This document shows, one piece after another, positions 25,957 to 35,883 of a stretch of 44,846 nt of DNA. This DNA is from JANQRV01 sp964533785 (GTDB taxonomy: Bacteria > Bacteroidota > Bacteroidia > Chitinophagales > Saprospiraceae), in the NCBI GenBank assembly GCA_964533785.1, contig CAZHNG010000007.1, positions 1 through 44,846 on the forward strand, read 5' to 3'. The notes beneath the pieces are model-generated. The model was not told the origin of the DNA and did no database searches. It saw only the letters and a list, made by a program, of their open reading frames with translations. A program made the translations under genes and the position numbers. Positions within the stretch are counted from its first letter, which is position 1. Every line of letters starts with the position of its first letter.

Positions 25957-27372
25957 CTACACGGCTTTTATCCTTTCCAGCAACCCATTGATCGCTTCTT
26001 CCGTCGTAAACGGATTGGTTAAGGTACATCGCAACCAGAGGCTATCCCCTAATTTTGTCTTTACAATGTAGTAGGTTCCTTCCTCCAGAATAGCCGAACG
26101 AATACGGTCGTTCAATTCATTTAAGGAATTCTCATCCAATCCACTTTCATACCGTCGAAAACAGACAATATTACAGGCCGGCATTAAAGCCAATTCAAAA
26201 TTAGGGTGCTGCTCCACCTGCCGGGCAAAGATCTTACCCAACTCCACTAACCTATCGGCAAAAGCTTCGAAAAATTCAAAGCCGTAAGTTTTCAGGATAG
26301 CATAGATCTTAATACTCATCATGAACTTGGTACATTCGAAGGTACGCTTAGCCATATTGTACCACTCTTCCTCTTCCGACCGGAATAAATAATCCGCCTT
26401 TTGGCGAAAGGTATGGAAGCTCCTGGAACCATCCTTAAAAAATAAGGCGGTAGTTAGAGCCGGAGTGGCCATCGTTTTGTGGAAATCCATGGCTATGGTA
26501 TCCGCCCTTTCAATACCCGCCACTAAATTGCGGTGTGTACCGGATAGCGCAAAAGGCGCACCGTGCGCACCATCTACGTGCATCCATAAATCGTGTTTTG
26601 CGCAGAAATCGGCAATGGCGTTTAGATTATCGAAAGAACCGGTAGAAGTGGTACAAGCAGAACCTACTACGGCGATCACCTCCTTGCCGGCATCCATTGC
26701 CTCCTGGTAGCAGGCTTCCAGTAATTCCGTGCGCATTTCGTAGCGTTCGTTAGTCGGTACCTTGATAATACCGGCTTCGCCCCAGCCCATGATCCGCACC
26801 GCCCGATCTACGCAATAATGAGCTTCGGCGGAGACCATTAGCGCTAGTTGTCCCTGGTCTCCCTGTTGCCATATTTTCGCACTGGCTTTGGTACTCCTGG
26901 CAGCTAATAAAGCCGTTAAATTCGCAAGAGTACCGCCGGAAGTGAGGACCCCATCTGTTGCGGTGCTAAGTCCCATCTGCTGCGCCATCTTCTTGATGAT
27001 CACCTTATCCAAAGCGGAACTTGCAACCCCCATCTCATACACTCCCATCCCATTGTTGAGAAAATCGCTTAACAATCCCGCCAATGCAGATGCAGGAACG
27101 GAAGGAGCAATCTGATGCCCCATATAATTCGGGCTGTGCAATTGTACGGAATGATCCAGAATGGTACGGAAAAAATCCAGAAGGTTTCCAGAAGTACCTT
27201 CTTCGAAATCCTTCATCCAGTGTAAAAACTCCTGGTCGGGATCGGCCCAATGGAAAGTTTTGTGATTGCCCGTACGCATTTTTTCCAGATGATCGGCTAG
27301 TTCATCTACTAATTGGTGGCCGGTTTTTCTGAAAGAGGCAGGATCGTATGCTTTGGTGAGGATTGGATGCAT
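25957..27372 (-). CDS. PLP-dependent group II decarboxylase (aromatic-L-amino-acid / diaminobutyrate decarboxylase type)
   Basis: 471-aa pyridoxal-phosphate enzyme expected to decarboxylate an amino acid. The cofactor lysine is in AMDFHKTM near residue 298, preceded by the conserved HVDGAHGAPFAL near 265. The TSGGTLANLTALLAAR motif lies near 145. The N-terminal region with HLEKM and the HSPNYMGHQ segment fits group II decarboxylases. The substrate cannot be fixed from sequence. Heptamer-word DNA lies directly upstream, between this gene and thioredoxin reductase. Confidence 0.88.
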   Translation of the reverse strand: MHPILTKAYDPASFRKTGHQLVDELADHLEKMRTGNHKTFHWADPDQEFLHWMKDFEEGTSGNLLDFFRTILDHSVQLHSPNYMGHQIAPSVPASALAGLLSDFLNNGMGVYEMGVASSALDKVIIKKMAQQMGLSTATDGVLTSGGTLANLTALLAARSTKASAKIWQQGDQGQLALMVSAEAHYCVDRAVRIMGWGEAGIIKVPTNERYEMRTELLEACYQEAMDAGKEVIAVVGSACTTSTGSFDNLNAIADFCAKHDLWMHVDGAHGAPFALSGTHRNLVAGIERADTIAMDFHKTMATPALTTALFFKDGSRSFHTFRQKADYLFRSEEEEWYNMAKRTFECTKFMMSIKIYAILKTYGFEFFEAFADRLVELGKIFARQVEQHPNFELALMPACNIVCFRRYESGLDENSLNELNDRIRSAILEEGTYYIVKTKLGDSLWLRCTLTNPFTTEEAINGLLERIKAV

Positions 27373-27390
27373 TGGGTTGGAATTTAATAG

Positions 27391-27652
27391 TAGAAGCTAG
27401 ACGCTGGACTCTAGACACTAGACCAGATTCTTGCATAATAAATATGTGCGTTGCCCCAAAGTTTCGGCTATATTTATTTATCAGACTTGTTCGGCAGGTT
27501 ATGAATGACTCTATTGCCCACCTTGTAGTTTTTAAACACTTTAGTAGCCAGTGACAAAGGCTAGAAAATTCGCTTTTACTTCCTTGAAAAAGGCATCTCG
27601 TATTCATCAATCCTTCTAGCGTCTAGCTTCTAAAGTCTAGTGTCTAGTCTGG
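27391..27652. repeat. segment bracketed by inverted heptamer-word clusters
   Basis: The left cluster (27391-27426) contains TAGAAGCTAGACGCT and CTAGACACTAGA. The right cluster (27614-27652) contains the complements of the same words, in permuted order. About 190 bp of unrecognised DNA lies between. The right cluster ends 1 bp before the trxB stop codon. No 10-bp flanking duplication was found, and the interior does not match the elements at 9734 and 21108. Confidence 0.7.
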
Positions 27653-27653
27653 T

Positions 27654-28604
27654 TTAAATCACGCCTTCCGCCGCCAAGAACCGTTCTGCGTCCAGCGCAG
27701 CCATACAACCCGTACCAGCCGCCGTAACCGCCTGGCGGTAGATATTGTCTTGTACATCTCCACTGGCGAATACGCCTTTGACATTGGTATGGGTACTCTT
27801 TGGCTTGGTGATAATATAACCAGCTTCATCCATATCTAACCAATCTTTGAATACATCTGTATTTGGCTTGTGGCCAATAGCAACAAAAAAGCCGGTGATG
27901 GGAATGACTTTTTCTTCATTTGTTTGGTTGTTGATGACTTTGACACCTTCAACAACTTCTTTACCCAAAACTTCCACGGCCTCAGTATTCCAGTGGATCT
28001 CGATATTTTCCGCTTTGAAGACGCGTTCCTGCATGATCTTGGAGGCCCGCATTTCATCTCTTCTTACCAGCATGTGCACTTTTTTACACAGCTTGGCAAG
28101 ATAAGTGGCTTCTTCCGCCGCAGTATCCCCGCCCCCAACGATGGCTACTTCCTGGTTGCGGTAAAAGAACCCATCGCATACCGCACAAGCCGAGACACCA
28201 CCGCCGATATCCCTGAGATGTTTTTCTGATTCCAGGCCAAGCCATTTTGCACTCGCACCAGTGGCGATGATAACGGAGTCAGCATGGATCTCCTGACCGG
28301 TTTGGGACCAGACTTTAAGCGGTTTTCCTGAAAAATCAACCTTGGTGATATTCTCCGGTACGACCTTGGTACCGAACCGCTCAGCTTGAGCTTTAAAATC
28401 TTCCATCATTTTAGGGCCCATGACGCCATCGCGATATCCCGGATAGTTCTCAACGTCAGTGGTAAGCATCAACTGCCCACCTACCTGAAAGCCCGCGTAC
28501 ATCAAAGGCGACATATTCGCCCTGGCCGCGTAAATGGCCGCCGTGTATCCCGCCGGCCCCGAACCTATGATCAAACAATGTGTTTTTTCGATTGCTTCTG
28601 CCAT
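27654..28604 (-). CDS. trxB: thioredoxin reductase
   Basis: 316-aa NADPH-dependent flavoenzyme that reduces thioredoxin in the cytoplasm. The FAD P-loop G14-S-G16-P-A-G19 opens the protein, the redox pair C140-A-V-C143-D is in the NADPH domain, and the NADPH-binding GGGDTAAEEA starts near 157. The C-terminal GVFASGDVQDNIYRQAVTAAGTGC motif is intact. The gene's stop is immediately beside the heptamer-word cluster at 27614-27652. Confidence 0.97.
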   Translation of the reverse strand: MAEAIEKTHCLIIGSGPAGYTAAIYAARANMSPLMYAGFQVGGQLMLTTDVENYPGYRDGVMGPKMMEDFKAQAERFGTKVVPENITKVDFSGKPLKVWSQTGQEIHADSVIIATGASAKWLGLESEKHLRDIGGGVSACAVCDGFFYRNQEVAIVGGGDTAAEEATYLAKLCKKVHMLVRRDEMRASKIMQERVFKAENIEIHWNTEAVEVLGKEVVEGVKVINNQTNEEKVIPITGFFVAIGHKPNTDVFKDWLDMDEAGYIITKPKSTHTNVKGVFASGDVQDNIYRQAVTAAGTGCMAALDAERFLAAEGVI

Positions 28605-28971
28605 TTATTTTGCGCGAATTTATTGATTTAGGTTTTGATTTATTTCAATATAGAAAAACAGCTTAGGCCAAAAGATAGTTTATCTTTCCTGAAGATAACC
28701 CCTGATAAAAAATTTTCTTTCGGACATAATAATTTTCGATTTTATTAGTTAATAAGAACAGTTCACTTCTCCAGTTTATTTTTCCCAGTTATAAGTTCCT
28801 ATTTTCCTAAATTACAAGTATTTATTTGGATTTACTTTTTGTGATTGCATTCCCCCCTTCTGCAATTGAAAAGCGAAGTATTCCTGTATGTACCTTAGTT
28901 TAAGGGCCAGTAAACCTAGCAGCACAATACCACAGTAAAAACATATTCTCAAAAACAACATACCATACAAC
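28605..28971. other. AT-rich divergent intergenic region
   Basis: 367 bp between the trxB start and the DUF1800 start, so it should hold both promoters. It is AT-rich with no repeat family member and no RNA gene that I can recognise. Confidence 0.6.
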
Positions 28972-30672
28972 ATGAATAGAAGAGCGTATCTAACGAAAAT
29001 GTTGGGGAAGAAGCCCCAGCAAAAGGTTCCGCTTCAACCCACTCCAATTACTTTACCATCCGCACCTACGGCATCCTTAGAACCCTTCTCAGGAGAATGG
29101 ACTTACGAAACGGCGGCACATTTATTACGACGCGCAAGTTTTGGCCCGACGGTTGAACAAATCAAGGAAGCCGTAGAACTTGGACTCGAAGGTACCCTGG
29201 AACTGCTCCTGGCCGACCGCCCTCTCCCCGCCCCTCCTCTCAATTTTGATTATCCTGACGATCCGTACGTAGCAGTTGGTGAATCCTGGGTGGACTCAGT
29301 GTACTTCGAAGACGAAGATATCGATACTATGCGTTACCGCAAAGAGAGCTTGAAAGCCTGGACCATCATGCAATTACTGGATGAAGGTACTTCCCTGCGG
29401 GAAAAGATGGCCCTGTTTTGGAGTAACCACTTCGGAGTATCTGATCAAATCGTAGACGATCCCATTTACATGTATCGCTACAACACCTTGTTACGCGCCT
29501 ACGCCTGGGGAAACTTTAAAGCATTGGTTCAACACGTTACGATAGAACCGGCTATGCTCCGCTTCCTCAATGGGAACCAAAACACTAAGAATGCCCCTAA
29601 CGAAAACTACGCGCGGGAATTACTGGAGCTATTCACGGTGGGTAAAGGACCGCTGGCTGCTCCTGAAGATTACACGACTTTCACGGAGCTGGACGTACTG
29701 GAGATCTCAAAAATCCTTACCGGATGGGACGACAACGGCTACCGCAACAAAGATCCGGAGCAACAAATTGAAGTCGTGTTTAATGCTGAGGATCACGATG
29801 AATCGGGCAAACAACTTTCTCACCGTTTTCAAAATGCCATTATCAACAACGAAGGAGAAGCGGAATATAAAACCCTGATTGATGTTATTTTCCAACAGGA
29901 AGCTACCGCTCTGCATATCTGCCGCAAATTGTACCGTTGGTTTGTTTATTACGTCATCGATGAGGATACTGAAACCCAGCTTATCCAGCCACTGGCGCAA
30001 GTGCTCATTGACAATGACTTTGAAATAAAGCCTGTGCTGGAAACCTTACTAAAAAGCCAATATTTCTATGATATCCTGAACGTTGGCCCGATGATCAAAA
30101 ACCCGATCGACTTTACCGTTTCGGCCATTAAGCAAACCTACGCTTCCATCACTCAGGAAAATATTAGTCAGCTGTATTTTCTTTTGAATAAGGTCTACGG
30201 TCAGACCAGGGTCATGCAAATGGCCTACCACGCGCCTCCGGAAGTAGCCGGCTGGGATGCCTACTACAAAGCTCCCGCCTATTATCGCCTGTGGATCAAT
30301 GCTACTACGTTGCGCACCCGCTTCACTTTTACGGACCGGATATCTTCCGAAAGAGGTATGAACTTTCTGGAAATGGCCATTATCAGTGATCCTTTCCGGA
30401 TGATGGAAAACATCGATGTAGATGCCTCCAAGGATCCCAATATCCTGATCAGGGAATTTTCCAGAATGCTGCACCCAAAGCCGCTGTTCGAAGCACAGTA
30501 CGCAGCTTTAAAAGAGATCTTGATCCCCGGCTTACCCGATTTTGAATGGACGCTCGAGTACAGCACCTACCTGGAAAACCCGGAAGATCCAACCATCGCT
30601 AAATCTATTGAGAATAAGTTACGCCTGCTCTTACGCGTAATGCTGAGCATGGAAGAATTTCAATTGAGTTAG
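28972..30672 (+). CDS. DUF1800 domain protein
   Basis: 566-aa protein of the DUF1800 family. Recognisable motifs are the N-terminal HLLRRASFGPTVEQI near residue 50, the MALFWSNHFGV block near 145, the NYARELLELFTVG block and the LTGWD block, then CRKLYRWFVYYVID. The function is unknown; the family is nearly always encoded beside a DUF1501 gene and is assumed to work with it in the envelope. The N-terminal RR at residues 3-4 is weakly Tat-like, but no hydrophobic core follows. The partner begins 125 bp downstream. Confidence 0.9.
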   Translation: MNRRAYLTKMLGKKPQQKVPLQPTPITLPSAPTASLEPFSGEWTYETAAHLLRRASFGPTVEQIKEAVELGLEGTLELLLADRPLPAPPLNFDYPDDPYVAVGESWVDSVYFEDEDIDTMRYRKESLKAWTIMQLLDEGTSLREKMALFWSNHFGVSDQIVDDPIYMYRYNTLLRAYAWGNFKALVQHVTIEPAMLRFLNGNQNTKNAPNENYARELLELFTVGKGPLAAPEDYTTFTELDVLEISKILTGWDDNGYRNKDPEQQIEVVFNAEDHDESGKQLSHRFQNAIINNEGEAEYKTLIDVIFQQEATALHICRKLYRWFVYYVIDEDTETQLIQPLAQVLIDNDFEIKPVLETLLKSQYFYDILNVGPMIKNPIDFTVSAIKQTYASITQENISQLYFLLNKVYGQTRVMQMAYHAPPEVAGWDAYYKAPAYYRLWINATTLRTRFTFTDRISSERGMNFLEMAIISDPFRMMENIDVDASKDPNILIREFSRMLHPKPLFEAQYAALKEILIPGLPDFEWTLEYSTYLENPEDPTIAKSIENKLRLLLRVMLSMEEFQLS

Positions 30673-30797
30673 CCATTCAGAAACTTGATCCAATATCATT
30701 TGCTAAATTCAAATGGCCAGTATCACCAAGCGCCTGAAACCTGGTGTCTAAGATCTGGCATTTTACTGACAATAAAGGTCAGCATAAAAAATAAAAA

Positions 30798-32372
30798 ATG
30801 AAAAGAAGACAATTCATCCATACCGCTGCCGGTACCGCAGTTTCTTTACCTGTTTTTTTAAACGGTATTCAGGTATCAGCAACACCGTCAACTTCATTAT
30901 TCAATTTAGTCAATCCGGATTTAGACCGCGCCTTGGTATTGATCCGGCTCAACGGAGGGAATGACGGCCTCAATACCGTCTTGCCGCTCGACCAATACGA
31001 TGGCATGGCAGAAGTGCGGCCCAATATCCTCGTTCCCCGGAAATTCGCTTTAAAACTTGAAGACAACGTAGGGTTTCATCCTTCCATGAAAACTTTGAAA
31101 TGGATGTACGATTACGAAAAAGTAGGAGTCGTACAAAGTGTAGGTTATCCCAATCAAAACCGGTCGCATTTCCGTTCTACCGATATCTGGTCCACCGGTT
31201 CTCCGGCCGATGAATTTTGGACCAGCGGCTGGTTTGGCCGTTACCTGGATACACAGTATCCCGGCTTTCCGGATGACTATCCCAACGATCAACATCCCGA
31301 TCCATTTGCCGTTACGATGGGCTACATTGTATCGGAGACTTGTCAGGGGTTGGCCGGTAATTTCAGCATGACGATCAACGATCCGTTCAACTTGTCGCCA
31401 TTGGCGATCGGCAATGATGATCAACTACCCGAAACACCTTATGGTGATGAATTAGAATATCTCCGCATCATGGTCGCCCAAACCAATGCCTATTCGGAAT
31501 CCGTTACCAGGGCAGCCAATAAAGGCAACAACATCGCCAATTACCCGGAAAAGAACCGCCTGGCCCAACAATTAAAAAACGTTGCTTTGTTGATCTCCGG
31601 CGGCTTGCGCAGCAAACTTTACATCGTCAGCATCGGCGGTTTCGACACCCACGCCAATCAGACCGACGGCACCAACACAACGGTCGGTGAACATGCTAAC
31701 TTGCTACGCACCTTATCCGATGCTATTGCCGCCTTCCAGGAAGACCTCGAGTTTTTAAGGATCCAGGACCGGGTGATGGGCGTCACCTTTTCGGAATTTG
31801 GCCGGCAGATCCACTCCAATGACAGTTTTGGCACCGACCACGGTACGGCTGCTCCTTTGATCCTATTTGGTTCTTGTGTCAACAACCAGGTCCTTGGAGA
31901 TAACCCGACCATCGATAAAAGTATCGGCAGAAACGAAGGTTTACCCATGCAGTACGATTTCCGGGATATCTATGGCTCCATCCTGGTAGACTGGTTTGAA
32001 CTGCAAGAATTAGACATCAAGACTTTATTGTACGAAGATTTTCAGTATTTTAATCTGGCAACTCCTTGTAATACACCGATCGTCACCACTTCCAACCAAC
32101 AACGAGAATTGGAAGAAAAGGTCAATCTGACCAATTACCCCAATCCCTTCCGTGACTGGACAACGATCTCCTTCAATTCCGAAAGGGAATGGGTGAAGTT
32201 AAGTATCTACGATGCGCTGGGGAAGGAATTGAAAGTCTTATTCAACAAACAGTTGTCTGCCGGTGAACATCAAGTTAATTGGGAAGCGCGAGGATTACCG
32301 GCGGGGAATTATTTTTACCGGTTGCAGTTGGGGTCGGGTTACAGCAAGACGAAACGGATGATAAAACAATAG
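30798..32372 (+). CDS. DUF1501 domain protein with Tat signal and T9SS sorting domain
   Basis: 524-aa secreted protein. The N-terminus KRRQFIHTAAGTAVSLPVF is a twin-arginine type signal. The DUF1501 body (sulfatase-like alkaline-phosphatase fold) shows ALVLIRLNGGNDGLNTVLPL, the NQNRSHFRSTDIW segment and GVTFSEFGRQIHSNDSFGTDHGTA. The last about 85 residues form a type IX secretion sorting domain (NYPNPFRDWTTISF, then LPAGNYFYRLQLGSG and KRMIKQ). Export by Tat, then T9SS delivery to the surface, is the inferred route. It is the usual partner of the upstream DUF1800 protein. A strong terminator follows. Confidence 0.92.
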   Translation: MKRRQFIHTAAGTAVSLPVFLNGIQVSATPSTSLFNLVNPDLDRALVLIRLNGGNDGLNTVLPLDQYDGMAEVRPNILVPRKFALKLEDNVGFHPSMKTLKWMYDYEKVGVVQSVGYPNQNRSHFRSTDIWSTGSPADEFWTSGWFGRYLDTQYPGFPDDYPNDQHPDPFAVTMGYIVSETCQGLAGNFSMTINDPFNLSPLAIGNDDQLPETPYGDELEYLRIMVAQTNAYSESVTRAANKGNNIANYPEKNRLAQQLKNVALLISGGLRSKLYIVSIGGFDTHANQTDGTNTTVGEHANLLRTLSDAIAAFQEDLEFLRIQDRVMGVTFSEFGRQIHSNDSFGTDHGTAAPLILFGSCVNNQVLGDNPTIDKSIGRNEGLPMQYDFRDIYGSILVDWFELQELDIKTLLYEDFQYFNLATPCNTPIVTTSNQQRELEEKVNLTNYPNPFRDWTTISFNSEREWVKLSIYDALGKELKVLFNKQLSAGEHQVNWEARGLPAGNYFYRLQLGSGYSKTKRMIKQ

Positions 32373-32440
32373 AAGATATATCAGATACTTTTGATACAAC
32401 CTCGAGTAAAGTGAACGAAAAACAAAAACTTCCCTAAGCA

Positions 32441-32484
32441 AAAATCGGTAAAGCTTGGTAGCATTGCCGAGCTTTACCGATTTT
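32441..32484 (+). terminator. terminator after DUF1501 gene
   Basis: Arms AAAATCGGTAAAGCT (32441-32455) and AGCTTTACCGATTTT (32470-32484) are perfectly complementary, and the stem continues inward with three more pairs. The A-run/T-run flanks make it possibly bidirectional. It is about 70 bp after the stop codon. Confidence 0.85.
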
Positions 32485-32575
32485 ATTGAACGATAAATTG
32501 TTTTATTCCGTTTTAGTATTTAACTTTGCCGAACCTTAAAAAACAGCCATTCCAGCAGGAAAAAATAAACACAAA

Positions 32576-32665
32576 GGTGGCGTGGGTGAGTGGCTGAAAC
32601 CACCGGTTTGCTAAACCGGCGTAGTCTGTTAAGGGCTACCGCGGGTTCGAATCCCGCCGCCACCG
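32576..32665 (+). tRNA. tRNA-Ser (GCU anticodon)
   Basis: A 90-nt class II tRNA. The 7-bp acceptor stem is GGTGGCG with CGCCACC, and the discriminator is G. The anticodon stem CCGGT/ACCGG holds the loop TTGCTAA with anticodon GCT (reads AGC/AGU). The T arm CGGGTTCGAATCCCG is intact and a long variable arm typical of tRNA-Ser is present. CCA is not encoded. tRNA genes are common integration points, and the accessory region starts right after this one. Confidence 0.95.
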
Positions 32666-32678
32666 CAGAATTTACATT

Positions 32679-32711
32679 AAACCCGCTGATTTTCAGCGGG
32701 TTTTGTTTTTT
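32679..32711 (+). terminator. terminator after tRNA-Ser
   Basis: An 11-bp perfect stem, AAACCCGCTGA and TCAGCGGGTTT with a TTT loop, followed by TGTTTTTT, starting 13 bp after the tRNA. Confidence 0.9.
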
Positions 32712-32851
32712 AGGTGACGCTATGGTTGACGCTTTTTTTCTTGGATCGTCTAGTTTCCATGGCCCTGCTAAAAAATGAATCAAGAAGTAAGCATAGGTAC
32801 AAAGAAAAATTCCCCTTTAAATATATTATCTTCAACTGGATCCCTCCTACC

Positions 32852-35338
32852 CTATTCTTCATAAGTAAAAACCTTCCCGTTACTCAAATGATGCCAAGCC
32901 TCCTTCAGAAAAGCCGGTAAACTTTTAAACTTCGGTAGTTTATTCCATTCCCAATCGACTTCCATTTCGTATTCCATTATGGTGGGGATGATGGGGATCA
33001 TGATCTTAAACTTGCTCCTGACTTCATCTTCAGATTGGATCTCTTCTTTGATCTGCCGCCATCGATGCTGGATGACTTCCGGCAGATTGCTAAAGTTTTG
33101 CTCTATTGATCTTTGGAGGGCATCTTGCATTTGGTTCAGCTGTTGGCCGGTATATTGTCCTTCCTCTATTAATTGTATTACCAGGTGTTGGTTTGCCAAC
33201 AAGTCATCCAATTTTTCGTCAAACTGATCAAACCTGGTGAGCATTTTTTGCTCAAAAGCCTCTAATCGATGTTCTAAATGGTGTAGTGCTTCTTTCTTCT
33301 CTATACCATCCAGGAGTTTTCGCAAGGGAAATTTGCGCTTGTCTCTATCTTTGATCTGGTATTCGGTATAATAGCCATCTTCGTTCTCCATTTCCATTTC
33401 AAGCAAGACTTCATAATCCACACAATATTCATCATAATAGCCCGGTAACGGGATACAGCTGTCTACCTTCACCTGTAGCTGACCATTGATTTTGTACATT
33501 TTATTGCGGATAATGGAGAGGAATTCCCGCTTTTGTTTATACTCACCGGTGACAATAATTTTGATCTTTTTATTACCGGAGGTGATGAGGGCTTGCGCCG
33601 TATTATGCTGATAGTGGAGGATCATTCCACTACGCCATTGCTTGAAAATGTGTTCATTTAGTTCTACCATCAGGTTGGGTAAGATGGACTCGGGCAAATA
33701 ATCATATTCAAAGTGGAAACGAAGCGTATTTTCGGCAGTAGAAATTTGCTCACTTTCTTCAATGGGGGTATTTACATCCAATAAACTGGGGATCAACAGA
33801 CTTTTTTCTCCGTTGGTATTGGTAAAATAACCTAATTTGAAACGAGTCATGAGTTTAGCCAGGTATTCCAGTTCCCGGTCACCGTATTGGATTGTTTTTT
33901 GGCTTTCGGGTAAGTATTGCGCTGTGTTCCGTGGTCCTTTATTGACCATTTTATGCAATTGGTCGAGTTGAATGATGCCTTCTTGGCGGGCAACCTCGTT
34001 GGAGGTAATAATACGATACACTCCCGAGGTGACCCATAAAGGATCCAGGACATAAAAATCGCGCATACCAAATTCATCGAAGTGCAACAAAATCCCCAAA
34101 TCGTTGAGAAACTTAATAGCCTGCTGTTGCTCTTCTGGATTGGACAAACCATTGTGCCGGCAAGCAATTTTAAATCTGCCCTGTGACAAATGAAAATCTT
34201 TATCGGTAATGGCTTGTAAAGTATCTTTAAGGCCAATCCAGCGTTCGTCTATAGAGGTAGAGCATAGCTCTGCCTTGGGTATAAATTGCTCGAGGCTGTT
34301 GCGCAACTTATCCAACCCCTCCTCCGTTTCGCATGAAACCTTTAAGAAATCTTTTATCTGAGGAAACTCCTTTTTCAGTTTATTAGCGTCGATGCCGAAA
34401 GCCGGGTGAATATCAATTTTATTGGCTACAATAATCACTTGCGATTGGCCACCGAAAGCTTGGATGCGCCTCATCCAATGCCGCACCTGATCATCAGCAT
34501 TAGCATCTTTTCGGGCTTCGAGCACCAGCAGGTAAATGCTGCGCTTGGTCATAAAAAACTCATGGGTAGCGCTGAGGATCTCCTGGCCGCCAAAGTCCCA
34601 GAAATAGGCTTTAATGCCCTTTAGCCCAGCCTGCAGTGAAAATGCAGGAAGGTGTTCGAAGTCAAATTTTTCAATGATAATGCCATCAGTTTGAGGCTCT
34701 TCGGGATCAAAATGGTTGTCTTTCAAACGCCGCAAAACCGAGGTTTTCCCTACTTTAGCATCTCCAATCAATAGTACTTTTACTTCACGAAAGTCTTTTT
34801 TCTCCGCTGAATACCAATTCAATACGGCATCGCTGCCTTGCTTAGCGATCTCTAATGGTGGAGTAGCAATAGAAGAATTGCCCTGCAGATAAAGGTAGGC
34901 CAATTGAGGGGTTACCCTCGGTTTGGCAAAAGACTCCAATTGGTTTTTGCTCAAATCCGCCAATTTTAAGGAGGGATAGCTCCCTTCCATTGTTACTGCT
35001 GACAATTGATTATTGCGAAAATAGATTTGTTCTAAAGCGCTAAATCCTGCCGGTAGATGAATGGGGCCATTCAAGCTGCATTCACTGACGTTTAAGTGCT
35101 GCAAGCTTGGTAAAGCCCCGATAAAGCTAAGTTTTTTTAATTTCTGATTACCTGCCAGGTAAAGGTACTCGAGTGCCTGGGCTTCTTCGCCTATTTCAAT
35201 TTCTTCTATTTCGCTACCCGATAAGCTTAAGGCTATGAGCTGTCCTTGAGCATTGCGGGCGTAGCTGTTGTTTCTGCGCCTTACAGCGTCAGTATCTTGT
35301 TGAGATTGGAGGGATGCAGTAAGTTTTTCAAGGTTCAT
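32852..35338 (-). CDS. Roco family protein (LRR - Roc GTPase - COR)
   Basis: 828-aa protein. Leucine-rich repeats cover about residues 35-165 (for example LEYLYLAGNQKLKKL and LEQIYFRNNQL). A Ras-like Roc domain follows with G1 GDAKVGKTS (192-200), G3 DFGGQE (248-253), G4 NKID (306-309) and a SCETE G5-like segment. The COR domain (about 365-680) contains the YVLDPLWVTSGVYRII motif. The C-terminus has a coiled coil (about 690-760) and a last small domain. Roco proteins are dimerisation-regulated GTPase switches; bacterial roles are mostly unknown, with frequent links to conflict loci. All nucleotide-binding motifs look intact. It lies on the same strand as, and after, the FGE-fold genes. Confidence 0.92.
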   Translation of the reverse strand: MNLEKLTASLQSQQDTDAVRRRNNSYARNAQGQLIALSLSGSEIEEIEIGEEAQALEYLYLAGNQKLKKLSFIGALPSLQHLNVSECSLNGPIHLPAGFSALEQIYFRNNQLSAVTMEGSYPSLKLADLSKNQLESFAKPRVTPQLAYLYLQGNSSIATPPLEIAKQGSDAVLNWYSAEKKDFREVKVLLIGDAKVGKTSVLRRLKDNHFDPEEPQTDGIIIEKFDFEHLPAFSLQAGLKGIKAYFWDFGGQEILSATHEFFMTKRSIYLLVLEARKDANADDQVRHWMRRIQAFGGQSQVIIVANKIDIHPAFGIDANKLKKEFPQIKDFLKVSCETEEGLDKLRNSLEQFIPKAELCSTSIDERWIGLKDTLQAITDKDFHLSQGRFKIACRHNGLSNPEEQQQAIKFLNDLGILLHFDEFGMRDFYVLDPLWVTSGVYRIITSNEVARQEGIIQLDQLHKMVNKGPRNTAQYLPESQKTIQYGDRELEYLAKLMTRFKLGYFTNTNGEKSLLIPSLLDVNTPIEESEQISTAENTLRFHFEYDYLPESILPNLMVELNEHIFKQWRSGMILHYQHNTAQALITSGNKKIKIIVTGEYKQKREFLSIIRNKMYKINGQLQVKVDSCIPLPGYYDEYCVDYEVLLEMEMENEDGYYTEYQIKDRDKRKFPLRKLLDGIEKKEALHHLEHRLEAFEQKMLTRFDQFDEKLDDLLANQHLVIQLIEEGQYTGQQLNQMQDALQRSIEQNFSNLPEVIQHRWRQIKEEIQSEDEVRSKFKIMIPIIPTIMEYEMEVDWEWNKLPKFKSLPAFLKEAWHHLSNGKVFTYEE

Positions 35339-35883
35339 GATCGGTCACGGATTTTTTGTTTAATTAGGCCGATTTTAAATATACTAAATCTTAGAGATGT
35401 AGCATAGGGCGCAATTCTAAAACTTCTCCAGCAAGAAAGAGCAGATTCCCGGGTTTTACAAAGAGTAATCTCCCATGAAAGTTAATATCGACACACGGAT
35501 TTACACTCCCTTATCTCACACCCTTGCAGCGGGCTGGGTTGGCAAATCCCGCGGAGCGATTGGATGTTTGCCTAGATTTTTTGTTTCTTTTTCATCAAAT
35601 GGAAAAAGAAAAAAGTAATCATAAGAAGGCCACAAGTCTTAAGTTTTATTGCACTATTGACGGGATAAAGCGATCAATTCGACAGAGGGAAGAACTGGAA
35701 TCGCGCCCTAGCATATTAATGTTCAAAACAGAGTTTCTACTCCCCTCAACCAGTAGAAAATATTGTTAGATTTTCAACTCGCTTGCCCTCACCACTTTCG
35801 CCGGCTCCGTCCCTCCGCCGCTACAGTGCTTCAGTCAAGCTCGTCTCAGCTCAAAGGAAAGGCTAAATCGGCCCGCCATAAAA
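35339..35883. other. intergenic region between the Roco gene and the FGE remnant
   Basis: No gene is supported; open frames here run through repeat DNA. It contains copy A of a three-copy intergenic element (35487-35620) and a widely spaced inverted pair of TAGGGCGC(A/G)ATTC (about 35404 and 35700). The stretch 35766-35883 is homologous to the DNA just after the intact FGE-fold gene (36678-36796). Confidence 0.75.
35487..35620. repeat. intergenic structured element, copy A
   Basis: It shares with copies B and C an ordered series: ATCGACACACG, a pyrimidine-rich stretch, a GCGGG block, CCGCGGAGCGATT inside a stem (GGCAAA with TTTGCC), CTAG, a T-run, and a hairpin GTTTCTTTTTC / GGAAAAAGAAA around 35583-35611. 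It is the most diverged copy. Confidence 0.7.

Noticed and set aside
27302..27610. 102-aa minus-strand frame upstream of the decarboxylase
   Set aside because: It runs through heptamer-word clusters and has no recognisable domain or composition of a real gene.
28605..28971. Bacteroidota-type promoter (TTTG and TAnnTTTG) near 28820
   Set aside because: Only loosely matching segments with wrong spacing were seen; not enough to call.
35524..35769. 81-aa plus-strand frame
   Set aside because: It translates repeat copy A and flanking DNA; similar frames would appear in each copy of the element.
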